NCBI GenBank assembly: GCA_964458085.1
Contig: CAYWFF010000016.1
Coordinates: 1-20,553 of the forward strand
Direction of reading: 5' to 3'
Source of the DNA: CAYWFF01 sp964458085
Lineage (GTDB): Bacteria > Patescibacteriota > Microgenomatia > UBA8517
DNA: 20,553 nt
Shown: positions 1 to 7,106 of the stretch, piece by piece
Numbering within the stretch: position 1 is the first letter of the stretch
How the letters are laid out: every line of letters begins with the position of its first letter
Made by a program: the position numbers and the translations under genes
The notes under the pieces: generated by a model
Told to the model about the DNA's origin: nothing
The model's database searches: none
What the model saw: only the letters and a program-made list of their open reading frames with translations

Positions 1-186
1 CAGGTTCTCTTCGTTAAAGCATTGAGGATTTAAAACTGCAGGTGATTGGTTAGTTAAAATATTTAAATTGTATGGAAAGTGGCGTGTATTAACATAAGCA
101 TTATGAAGCTGCATATGTATGATGGCTTCTTTTTTGTGCTGAGAAAGTGAAAGAGAGAATTGATCTGTAGTGTAATCCGTCTTCAT
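1..186 (-). CDS. Truncated hypothetical protein, N-terminal 62 residues
   Basis: An uninterrupted minus-strand reading frame begins with ATG at 186 and runs off the left edge, giving 62 codons. The protein starts MKTDYTTDQF and contains the stretch KKEAIIHMQLHNAYVNTRHF. It is hydrophilic at first and shows no signal peptide or membrane segment. I do not recognise the family. No Shine-Dalgarno sequence precedes the ATG. A TTGACA on the minus strand at 251-246 could be a -35 element, but no good -10 lies at the right spacing. The divergent gap up to 411 carries three 11-base-spaced TTAC repeats that could regulate this gene. The reading is supported only by the open frame and the plausible divergent layout. 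Confidence 0.45.
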   Translation of the reverse strand, partial: MKTDYTTDQFSLSLSQHKKEAIIHMQLHNAYVNTRHFPYNLNILTNQSPAVLNPQCFNEENL

Positions 187-197
187 ATAGTTGTATT

Positions 198-225
198 CTT
201 ACAAAATTCTTACGATGTCTTTACA
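198..225. promoter_or_regulatory. Three 11-bp-spaced TTAC direct repeats, possible response-regulator site
   Basis: CTTACA at 198-203, CTTACG at 209-214 and TTTACA at 220-225 are spaced exactly 11 bases apart, one helical turn. OmpR/PhoB-family regulators, for example Bacillus PhoP with TT(A/T/C)ACA boxes, bind direct repeats of this kind. It lies in the divergent gap between the truncated gene and the 412 gene. The assignment to a regulator family is inference. Confidence 0.35.
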
Positions 226-267
226 ATGCCGAAACAACATTTTTTTGTCAAGAACCAACAACAACAA

Positions 268-284
268 TAATATGAAGAATATTA
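268..284. repeat. Perfect inverted repeat, 6-bp arms
   Basis: TAATAT at 268-273 and ATATTA at 279-284 flank a 5-base centre, GAAGA. In an AT-rich gap this could be chance or a small dimeric operator. Confidence 0.2.
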
Positions 285-396
285 GCCTAAAAGAAATCAC
301 TCAACCTGTAAATTTATTATTGGTATAATTAAGTATAATTACGAAACAATGGTGAAAAAACCCGCTGAAAGATGGTTTTATTTGATGTCGTTAGTC

Positions 397-405
397 TGTT
401 ATAGT
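397..405 (+). promoter_or_regulatory. Extended -10 promoter, leaderless type
   Basis: TG at 397-398, one base, then TATAGT at 400-405 make an extended -10 element. Only 6 bases separate it from the ATG at 412, so transcription should begin at or next to the start codon. No -35 is obvious, as is usual for extended -10 promoters. Confidence 0.5.
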
Positions 406-411
406 TAAATT

Positions 412-843
412 ATGAAAAGGATTAAAACATTTCTTACAAATCAGTTACACCAAGGTTTGGTAAAAAAAACCGTACAATTATATTTTCTTCTTTTGGGAAT
501 AAGTCTTGTTTTCTATCTGCTTTCTCCTTGGTTTCCTGAAGCTCGAATTTGCACAACCATGTTTCAGATGCCCATATGCCCTCCTGTAGGGTTATTTATA
601 GGTATGATTCTAAATCTTCCGGGTTATTTTATTGTAGGCAACATACTGCCGTTTATTTCAAAACTACATTGGTCATTCTCACTTATTGCAGTAATTATAG
701 TCTCTATGTTTTTTTATGCTGCACTGGCCAAGCTCGTCGATGTTTACAAAAGAGACGGTAAAAAAGATAAAGTGAGTTTACTGGTATTAACTGGGTTTGT
801 AGTACTTGTTTTCGTCTTTTTAGGACTTCTGCTTTTAGTTTAA
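412..843 (+). CDS. Small polytopic membrane protein of unknown function
   Basis: This 143-residue protein is mostly hydrophobic. Likely membrane segments lie near residues 20-40, 58-80, 85-106 and 122-142. A charged loop (VDVYKRDGKKDK) between the last two is probably cytoplasmic by the positive-inside rule. Two cysteines (CTTMFQMPIC) sit in the first extracytoplasmic loop and could pair. I do not recognise a family. The start is supported by an extended -10 element ending 6 bases upstream, and no ribosome-binding site is visible. The stop is 6 bases before a GT4 glycosyltransferase, so the two are probably co-transcribed, which suggests a role in envelope or glycan assembly. That link is inference. 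Confidence 0.75.
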   Translation: MKRIKTFLTNQLHQGLVKKTVQLYFLLLGISLVFYLLSPWFPEARICTTMFQMPICPPVGLFIGMILNLPGYFIVGNILPFISKLHWSFSLIAVIIVSMFFYAALAKLVDVYKRDGKKDKVSLLVLTGFVVLVFVFLGLLLLV

Positions 844-849
844 CTACGA

Positions 850-1863
850 ATGAAAGTTTTGATATTAGCACCAATCGCCCATGATTTTCCACCTAAAGGT
901 TATGGTCCCTGGGAATTGGTGTCGTACAACTTAGCAGAAGCTTTGGTGGAAATAGGAGTTGATGTTTCGGTTTTTGCAACAAAATCCGCAAATACTAAAG
1001 CTAGCGTTTTTTCATATTGGGATAAACCTTTAGAATTTTTAGAAGGCGTAGACAGCAGGGTGTATGAATCTATCCATATAGTTGAAGCATTAAAAAAGGC
1101 AAAAGATTTTGACATAGTTCATAATCACCTCAACATCCACCCCGTACTTTATAATGACCTAGTAAAAGTTCCCATGGTAACTACTCTTCATGGTGCCGCT
1201 TGTGAAACCGTTAACAAACCTCTTCATCAATATTTAAAAATGGCTAATTTTGTATCAATATCAAACTCTGAAAGACAATATGCTCCGTATCTTAATTACG
1301 TTGATACGGTTTATAACGGTGTAGATTTTTCAAAATACAAGCTGTCAGATGGCAAGGGAGAGTATTTACTGTTTTCAGGGAGGATAGTTAAAGAAAAGGG
1401 AATAGAAGATGCAATTGAGCTTTCACAAAAAACAGGAATACCTCTTAAAATTGCGGGGATAAAACAGGATGTGGAGTATTTTGACAAAGTTATAAAACCA
1501 CAATTGTCTAACTCCATTGAGTACGTAGGTAACTTAGCTTATGCAGAGTACGCAGCCCTTCTGAAAAAAGCCAAAGCCCTTATGTTTTTAATACATTGGG
1601 CGGAACCATTTGGTTTGTCTGCGTTGGATGCTTTGGCAAGCGGAGTGCCTGTAGTAGGTTATAATAAAGGTTCTGTCCCGGAAGTGATATACGAAGCAGG
1701 AATGGGTCTTGTAGTAAGCTCAGTAGATGAGGCGGTATCACGAATCCCCGAAATTGAAAAATACAATCCGACGACAATTCGTAACTTAGCTTACGCGAAA
1801 TTCAGCAGGGAAGAAATGGCAAAAGGTTACCTATCGGTATATCAGAAAATACTGACACCTTAA
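850..1863 (+). CDS. GT4-family glycosyltransferase
   Basis: This 337-residue protein has the GT-B fold layout of family GT4, enzymes that transfer a sugar from a nucleotide-sugar to a lipid-linked or glycan acceptor at the cytoplasmic face. The N-terminal Rossmann half opens with MKVLILAPIAHDFPPKGYGPWE, including the glycine-rich loop. The C-terminal half begins near FSGRIVKEKGIEDAI and holds the donor-site motif AEPFGLSALDALASG. In the usual EX7E motif the second glutamate is aspartate here (E252, D260). The length is slightly short for the family. The gene follows the 412 membrane protein by 6 bases and seems to share its transcript. The donor and acceptor cannot be told from sequence. Confidence 0.9.
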   Translation: MKVLILAPIAHDFPPKGYGPWELVSYNLAEALVEIGVDVSVFATKSANTKASVFSYWDKPLEFLEGVDSRVYESIHIVEALKKAKDFDIVHNHLNIHPVLYNDLVKVPMVTTLHGAACETVNKPLHQYLKMANFVSISNSERQYAPYLNYVDTVYNGVDFSKYKLSDGKGEYLLFSGRIVKEKGIEDAIELSQKTGIPLKIAGIKQDVEYFDKVIKPQLSNSIEYVGNLAYAEYAALLKKAKALMFLIHWAEPFGLSALDALASGVPVVGYNKGSVPEVIYEAGMGLVVSSVDEAVSRIPEIEKYNPTTIRNLAYAKFSREEMAKGYLSVYQKILTP

Positions 1864-2015
1864 TTTTTACTTGTTAAGTTTTTGTCGGCAAAAAGAGAAA
1901 TTGCTCCTATCAGTATAAATAACAAAGACAATAACAGGTTTTCGGATTTAAGAGCTTCCATTAAAGCCAATCCGAAAAAAAGTAAAAATACTGCAAAATT
2001 ACTTCCTATTCTCAT
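1860..2015 (-). CDS. Small two-span membrane protein, 51 residues
   Basis: A short minus-strand frame starts with ATG at 2015 and stops with TAA at 1860-1862, overlapping the end of the convergent GT4 gene by 3-4 bases. The peptide starts MRIGSNFAVFLLFFGLALMEA and ends SLFADKNLTSKN. It has two clear hydrophobic stretches (residues about 5-19 and 27-43) joined by the short charged loop EALKSEN, giving a helical hairpin. It fills an otherwise empty 285-base gap with no competing plus-strand frame. No strong ribosome-binding site is seen. I recognise no family, and it could be a chance ORF in AT-rich DNA, although the clean hairpin topology argues for a real gene. Confidence 0.45.
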   Translation of the reverse strand: MRIGSNFAVFLLFFGLALMEALKSENLLLSLLFILIGAISLFADKNLTSKN

Positions 2016-2112
2016 TTATTAAAATTAACAAAGCCGACTAACATTTGCAAATATATTGTCTTAAATGTAAATTAGTTTTTAAGCTAAAAAAGAAATTGTA
2101 ATATAAAAACAT

Positions 2113-2124
2113 GTTAATATTAAC
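2113..2124. promoter_or_regulatory. 12-bp perfect palindrome upstream of ABC exporter
   Basis: GTTAATATTAAC at 2113-2124 is a perfect palindrome 25 bases before the ABC gene. A weak -35 (TTGTAA, 2096-2101) and a -10-like TATTAA (2118-2123, 16-base spacer) overlap it, so a dimeric repressor bound here would block the promoter. The role is inference. Confidence 0.3.
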
Positions 2125-2148
2125 CTGATAAATTAAGACCAAATAAAT

Positions 2149-3918
2149 ATGAACAATATCCTTAACATTATAAAGCTGTCAAAACCGCAACATAAATGGA
2201 TAGTTATTGCAGCAATACTTATTACTCTTCAGGCAGTCCTGCAGCAAGCAACTCCTATAACATTTAAATTTGTAGTCGATGAACTTACAAAACAAATTAG
2301 TGATGGCACGGGAAACTATCAGCAGCTCATTATTTTATTTTTACTTATTCTTGTTATTAATGTGGCGGGTGTAATTTTAAGTTCTGTAAATCAGCGATTA
2401 GGTGACCACATAGCCTCAAGGCTAGGCCGCAATTTAACAGAAATCTACTATCGAAAGATTTTTACTTTACCCCAAACATATTTTGATTCTGAAATTTCCG
2501 GTAAAATTACTAACCAGCTCAACCGGGGCATTAATTCAATTCGTGAATTTTTAGGCGCCGCAACAAATTTTATAACTCCAGCCATGTTGCAAGCTTTGTT
2601 GGGAGTAGGAATTCTGTTGTATTTTGATATAACAATCGGACTCCTTGCCTTTATAGTTTTTCCGTTTTATATAGGCGTATCAACCTACTCAACAAGGAAA
2701 TGGGGCAGAATTCAACAGGAGAAAAATGTTCACGAAGACGCAACCCGCGGAAGAATCCAGGAAGTAATAGGAAACATTAAACTAGTAAAGACTTATAATA
2801 CACAGGCACGAGAATGGAAATACGTATCTGAAGAATATAACGAAATCAACAAACTTTACGATAAACAATCAACCACTTATCATATTTTAAATTTTATACG
2901 TGAATTTGGTCTTGAAATAGCATTTGTGGGAATATTGTTTGTAATTTTCAGAAATACATTTTTAGGAATTTTATCTTTGGGTGAAATGGTTCTTATTATT
3001 CAACTTCTCAATCAACTTCGTTGGCCTTTGTATGGCATGAGCTTTATTCTGGAAAGAATTCAGCAGGCAGAAGCAGATTCTAAAGCGTTTTTTGAAGTAC
3101 TTGAACTGGAAAGCCGGGAGAAATTTATTACAGGTAAACTGGCACCGATTACAAAAAAGCCAAAATTAAAGCTTGAAAATGTATCTTTTTCTTATGATAA
3201 AGATACTGCGGTTCTTAAAAATATTAATATCGTTCTCGACAAACAGGAAAAAGTCGCATTGGTAGGTCATTCAGGGGCAGGAAAAACCACTCTTGTTAAT
3301 TTGCTGTTAAAGCTTTACGAACCCACATCAGGAAAAATACTGTTTTCAGATAAAGACTATGCGCGTGCCGATCACTCCTGGATTCGCTCGCATATTGCAC
3401 TGGTGTTTCAGGATAGTGAATTATTTTCATCTACAATTCGGGACAATGTTTCTTACGGTTTACCGTCCGCTTCCGACAAAAGTATTATAAAAGCACTAAA
3501 ACAAGCAAATGCATATGAATTTGTAGAAAAACTTAAAGACGGATTAGATGCACAAATCGGTGAGCGTGGAGTGAAGCTTTCAGGTGGGCAAAAGCAACGT
3601 ATTCAAATCGCGCGCGCAATTTTAAATGATAAACCAATACTTATTCTGGATGAAGCAACCAGCAGCTTGGATTCAAAGTCGGAACGCCTAGTTCAGGATG
3701 CTTTAGAAAAGCTATTTAAAGGCCGACTGGTAATAATTATTGCCCACCGGTTTTCAACCATTCAAAACGTAGACAGAATTATTGTTTTAGATAAAGGAAT
3801 GGTTGCAGATGTTGGAAGTCCGAAAGAATTAGCAAAACGTAAAGGGGTTTATTCAGAACTTTTGCAATATCAAATTGAAGGGAATAAAAAACTTCTAAGT
3901 GAATATGAATTAAGGTAA
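2149..3918 (+). CDS. ABC transporter, fused membrane and ATPase domains (MsbA-type exporter)
   Basis: This 589-residue half-transporter works as a dimer to export or flip a substrate across the cytoplasmic membrane using ATP. Residues about 17-320 form the six-helix exporter domain. The ATPase domain follows with Walker A GHSGAGKT (373-380), signature LSGGQ (477-481), Walker B ILILDEA with catalytic E502, and the H-loop histidine H533. All key residues are intact, so a homodimer is possible. The length is normal for MsbA/BmrA-like exporters. It stands alone, with a palindrome and weak promoter upstream and an MFS gene 115 bases downstream. The glycan setting favours a lipid or lipid-linked saccharide substrate, but peptide or drug export cannot be excluded. 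Confidence 0.95.
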   Translation: MNNILNIIKLSKPQHKWIVIAAILITLQAVLQQATPITFKFVVDELTKQISDGTGNYQQLIILFLLILVINVAGVILSSVNQRLGDHIASRLGRNLTEIYYRKIFTLPQTYFDSEISGKITNQLNRGINSIREFLGAATNFITPAMLQALLGVGILLYFDITIGLLAFIVFPFYIGVSTYSTRKWGRIQQEKNVHEDATRGRIQEVIGNIKLVKTYNTQAREWKYVSEEYNEINKLYDKQSTTYHILNFIREFGLEIAFVGILFVIFRNTFLGILSLGEMVLIIQLLNQLRWPLYGMSFILERIQQAEADSKAFFEVLELESREKFITGKLAPITKKPKLKLENVSFSYDKDTAVLKNINIVLDKQEKVALVGHSGAGKTTLVNLLLKLYEPTSGKILFSDKDYARADHSWIRSHIALVFQDSELFSSTIRDNVSYGLPSASDKSIIKALKQANAYEFVEKLKDGLDAQIGERGVKLSGGQKQRIQIARAILNDKPILILDEATSSLDSKSERLVQDALEKLFKGRLVIIIAHRFSTIQNVDRIIVLDKGMVADVGSPKELAKRKGVYSELLQYQIEGNKKLLSEYELR

Positions 3919-4019
3919 GGTTGGACTTTACAAAGCGAAAGATTGAAATAAAAAAGCTTCGTGAAGTTCATTATGGGAAGTAACCGCTTCTTGGCATAGT
4001 CTCAACTTAAAAAATCAGA

Positions 4020-4025
4020 TATAAT
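4020..4025 (+). promoter_or_regulatory. -10 promoter element, leaderless type, for MFS gene
   Basis: A perfect TATAAT at 4020-4025 ends 8 bases before the ATG at 4034. A start 6-8 bases downstream of the -10 would leave an mRNA with essentially no leader. No convincing -35 lies at 16-18 bases; TTGGCA at 3991-3996 is too far away. Confidence 0.5.
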
Positions 4026-4033
4026 TTCCGTTT

Positions 4034-5332
4034 ATGCGGGTTTTTTACCAATTGTTAATTAACGCACTGATTGTAGTTACGAAAAATAATTTTGTCTGGT
4101 TTGCGTTGACTTATTGGGCTTATTTGGAAACACAGTCCGTTATTGCAACCAGTTTAGTGGGCGGTATTTATCTAGTTGCTTCGACTTTGTCAAGTTTCTG
4201 GTTCGGTTCTTTAGTGGACCGCTATAAGAAAAAGAACACTTTAATATTTTCGAATATTGCAACTTTAATATTTTTTATATTAGGCTATTTACTTTTAAAA
4301 TTTAGTCCGCAGGACGCATTTTCTGTTGTAACAAGTCCATACCTACTTATTTTTATCCTTCTTCTTTTGGCAGGAGCAATTGCAGGCAACATTTTAAACA
4401 TAGCAATTCCTACTTTGATAACGCTTTTAGTTGAAACAGACAAAAGAGACCGAGCAAATGGCCTATTTGGTACTGTTATTGGGGTAGCGTTTGCTATTAC
4501 ATCTTTTGCAAGCGGTATTGTACTGGCTTTCGGAGGTATGGAAATGGTACTTGGCATCTCAATTGTACTTACAATTATAGCCGCTTCACATCTTGTGTTT
4601 GTGCATGTAGCGGAAGAAAGGCCAATTAAATTATATACTAAGAATACTAAAAATATTGATATAGCAGGTACAATCAAAGCAATTAAAAGCATTCCGGGCT
4701 TGTTTGCTCTGATTTTCTTTACAACTTTTAATAATTTTATCGGTGGTGTGTTTATGGCTCTTATGGACGCTTATGGTTTGTCTTTAGTGTCAGTACAGGT
4801 TTGGGGCATGTTGTGGGGAGTGCTAAGTTTTGGTTTTATATTTGGTGGAATTTACATAGCCCAGAAGGGTTTGGGTAATAATCCTCTTCAAATGTTATTC
4901 AGGATAAATTCCATACTCTGGATTGTGTGTATATTTTTTACCATACAACCTTCCATAATATTGCTATCTGTCGGTGCTTTTATCTGGATGAGTATGATAC
5001 CGTTTGTTGAAGCAACCGAACAAACTATTATTCAAAAGGTTGTTCCGCCGGAAAGACAGGGGAGGGTTTTTGGGTTTGCCCACAGTATTGAACAGGCAGC
5101 GTCCCCCTTAACGGCTTTTTTTATCGGTCCGGTAGCTCAATTTGTATTTATCCCTTTTATGACAACAGGCCGGGGGGTTGAGCTTATCGGAGATTGGTTT
5201 GGTGTAGGTGTGGGTAGAGGAATTGCGTTGGTGTTTATATTAGCAGGTATATTGGGTCTTATAGTTACATTAATTGCAAAAAGATCTTATGCTTACACAC
5301 TTCTATCACAAAGGTATCTGGAAAAGAAATAG
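4034..5332 (+). CDS. MFS-family transporter
   Basis: This 432-residue, very hydrophobic protein has about 12 predicted membrane helices in two halves. After the second helix it carries the MFS motif A pattern GSLVDRYKKKN (around residues 58-69), the cytoplasmic loop typical of the superfamily. A second related loop, PERQGRVFGFAHS, lies near residue 338 between the helices of the second half. It probably moves a small solute or drug across the cytoplasmic membrane by secondary transport. The substrate cannot be deduced. Its start is fixed by the TATAAT ending 8 bases upstream. The methyltransferase gene 49 bases downstream has its own promoter, so this gene may be a single transcription unit. 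Confidence 0.9.
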   Translation: MRVFYQLLINALIVVTKNNFVWFALTYWAYLETQSVIATSLVGGIYLVASTLSSFWFGSLVDRYKKKNTLIFSNIATLIFFILGYLLLKFSPQDAFSVVTSPYLLIFILLLLAGAIAGNILNIAIPTLITLLVETDKRDRANGLFGTVIGVAFAITSFASGIVLAFGGMEMVLGISIVLTIIAASHLVFVHVAEERPIKLYTKNTKNIDIAGTIKAIKSIPGLFALIFFTTFNNFIGGVFMALMDAYGLSLVSVQVWGMLWGVLSFGFIFGGIYIAQKGLGNNPLQMLFRINSILWIVCIFFTIQPSIILLSVGAFIWMSMIPFVEATEQTIIQKVVPPERQGRVFGFAHSIEQAASPLTAFFIGPVAQFVFIPFMTTGRGVELIGDWFGVGVGRGIALVFILAGILGLIVTLIAKRSYAYTLLSQRYLEKK

Positions 5333-5345
5333 TATTTTTATCCCC

Positions 5346-5374
5346 ACGACAAAAAAGACTGCGATTAGTACAAT
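5346..5374 (+). promoter_or_regulatory. -35/-10 promoter, leaderless type, for methyltransferase gene
   Basis: ACGACA (5346-5351, four of six matches to TTGACA) and TACAAT (5369-5374) are 17 bases apart. The -10 ends 7 bases before the ATG at 5382, which predicts a leaderless transcript. Confidence 0.5.
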
Positions 5375-5381
5375 ATGAGAT

Positions 5382-6128
5382 ATGTTATGTAGTGTTTGCG
5401 GGCATGAAGGGAGCAATTTTTTATTTGAAGAAGTTATTTCCGACAAACTTGCATATGACTGGAAATTGCCGGATAAAGAACGTCATAAACAGAATAAAAA
5501 GGAATCTGATTTTTGTCCTCTTTGCCATAATTCAACTAGGACCAGATTGCTGGCTTCTGCCATGATGCAGGCTAAACCTATGGAAAATTCTAAAACCCTT
5601 AAAGAATGGGTAAAGAATGCGGCGAAAGTCGATTTCAGTCTTTTGGAAATAAATATATGCGGCAACATGCACCCTTTTTTAAGAAATCTACCGAAACTGA
5701 AAGCGAGTGATTATAATCCAGGCGGATGGAAACGACGGCTTCAATATTACTTTTCAGGAATAGGCTTTCAGGATATTACTGCACTTACTTACGAGAGTGG
5801 GATGTTTGATATGGTGATTCATTCAGAAGTATTAGAACATGTGTATGATGTTGATAAAGCGTTATCAGAGTGTAAAAGAGTCTTAAAGCCGGATGGTGTT
5901 TGTTTATTTACTGTCCCCATTTTATTGTTCCGAAAAACTAAAAAAAGAGCTGAGATTCGTAACGGAAAAACTTACAATATTTTATTACCCTCGTATCATG
6001 GAACAACAGATGTAAGCGACTATTTAGTTTACTGGGAATTCGGCAAGGATTTTATGGCCAACTATTCAATTGATATTTTCAAAAACGATAAATTATCAAG
6101 CACATATGTGTTTAAAATGGAAAAATGA
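5382..6128 (+). CDS. SAM-dependent methyltransferase with N-terminal zinc-binding motif
   Basis: This 248-residue cytoplasmic protein begins with a four-cysteine zinc site, C3-x2-C6 and C45-x2-C48 (CSVCGHEG and CPLCHNSTRTRLL). A class I methyltransferase domain follows, with the conserved segment FDMVIHSEVLEHVYDVDKAL and then CKRVLKPDGVCLFTVPI, typical of Methyltransf_11 enzymes. The SAM-binding motif I region (LLEINICGN) lacks the usual GxGxG, as in some members with this N-terminal motif. In sugar clusters such enzymes often methylate a sugar, which would fit here but is inference. The TGA stop overlaps the next ATG (ATGA), so the following GT2 gene is translationally coupled to it. Confidence 0.85.
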   Translation: MLCSVCGHEGSNFLFEEVISDKLAYDWKLPDKERHKQNKKESDFCPLCHNSTRTRLLASAMMQAKPMENSKTLKEWVKNAAKVDFSLLEINICGNMHPFLRNLPKLKASDYNPGGWKRRLQYYFSGIGFQDITALTYESGMFDMVIHSEVLEHVYDVDKALSECKRVLKPDGVCLFTVPILLFRKTKKRAEIRNGKTYNILLPSYHGTTDVSDYLVYWEFGKDFMANYSIDIFKNDKLSSTYVFKMEK

Positions 6129-7087
6129 GTAATAAGGTATCGGTGTGTATTACAGTATTTAATGAAGAAAAGGATATTGCAAAACTTCTAAAATCTCTTT
6201 TAAACCAGACAATGAAGGCAGACGAGATAGTAATAGTTGATGGCGGATCAAGTGACAAAACCGTTGAAGTTATAAGAAGAATAAAACTGAGACAGAAACA
6301 AATTAAACTTTTCATTAAAAAGGGTACAACAGCAGAAGGTCGAAACGAATCCGTCAGAAAGGCCAAGGGAAACATTATAGCGACCACCGACGCAGGGTGT
6401 ATTGCAAAAAAAGATTGGCTTGAAAAATTAATATTTCCGCTCTACGAGCCCGGTGTAGGACTGGTTGCGGGATTTTATAAAATGCCCGCAAAAGGTAAAC
6501 TGCAAAGGGTGATGAACATATATCACGGAGTTCCTCCCGAAAGGTTCGACAAAAAATATTTTCTTCCTTCAGCCAGGTCTTGTGCATTTCGTAAAAAAGT
6601 CTGGCAAGCTGTAGGAGGCTTCAATGAAAAATTAAATAAAGCAGGTGAGGATACGGAGTTTTTCTACAAAGTTGTGAAACATGGAGTGAAAATAGTGAGG
6701 GTAAAAAGTGCTCAGGTAATATGGACTGAATCTTTTAACATGAGCTTCCAAACTTCTATTAAGAAGTTTTATCAATATGCAAAAGGCGATGCTCAAGCTG
6801 GGATCTGGTGGCACCCTTCTCAAAGGGCTGCCACCCATAATCTGAAAATAGCATCAATTTTTATACGTTATTTTCTGGGCTTAGTATTAAATTTTTCAGC
6901 TATTATTATTCCCGAAGTGTTGTGGGTTGTTATTATGGGTATTTTGATGTATTTAGCTTGGACGGTGTTGAAGTGGCGAGATGTGATAACAGATTGGCAA
7001 ACCAGGCTATTAATTCCTATTGTACAGATTTCTTCTGATATTGCAGTCATGTTCGGATTTACTTCAGGACTTCTGTCAAAACGCTAG
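6125..7087 (+). CDS. GT2-family glycosyltransferase with C-terminal membrane segments
   Basis: The 320-residue protein starts with a GT-A domain of family GT2: SVCITVFNEEKDIAKLL, then IVDGGSSDKT with the nucleotide-binding aspartate D39. The metal-binding position is TDAG at residues 88-91 in place of a classic DxD. The sequence GEDTEFFYKVVKHG near residue 175 supplies the likely catalytic ED pair. Two or three hydrophobic segments after residue 240 anchor the enzyme to the membrane, as in polyprenyl-linked or lipid-acceptor GT2 enzymes. Its ATG overlaps the stop of the methyltransferase, so the two are one operon. The sugar and acceptor are unknown. Confidence 0.9.
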   Translation: MSNKVSVCITVFNEEKDIAKLLKSLLNQTMKADEIVIVDGGSSDKTVEVIRRIKLRQKQIKLFIKKGTTAEGRNESVRKAKGNIIATTDAGCIAKKDWLEKLIFPLYEPGVGLVAGFYKMPAKGKLQRVMNIYHGVPPERFDKKYFLPSARSCAFRKKVWQAVGGFNEKLNKAGEDTEFFYKVVKHGVKIVRVKSAQVIWTESFNMSFQTSIKKFYQYAKGDAQAGIWWHPSQRAATHNLKIASIFIRYFLGLVLNFSAIIIPEVLWVVIMGILMYLAWTVLKWRDVITDWQTRLLIPIVQISSDIAVMFGFTSGLLSKR

Positions 7088-7101
7088 TTTTCAGGTACAA
7101 T
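7073..7101 (+). promoter_or_regulatory. -35/-10 promoter, leaderless type, for flippase gene
   Basis: CTGTCA (7073-7078, four of six matches) and TACAAT (7096-7101) are 17 bases apart. The -10 ends 5 bases before the ATG at 7107. The -35 lies inside the end of the upstream GT2 gene, so the flippase can be transcribed separately from it. Confidence 0.5.
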
Positions 7102-7106
7102 GAAGC

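Noticed and set aside
4285..4692. 135-residue minus-strand ORF inside the MFS gene
   Set aside because: It lies wholly within a convincing transporter frame and has low-complexity composition typical of an antisense shadow.
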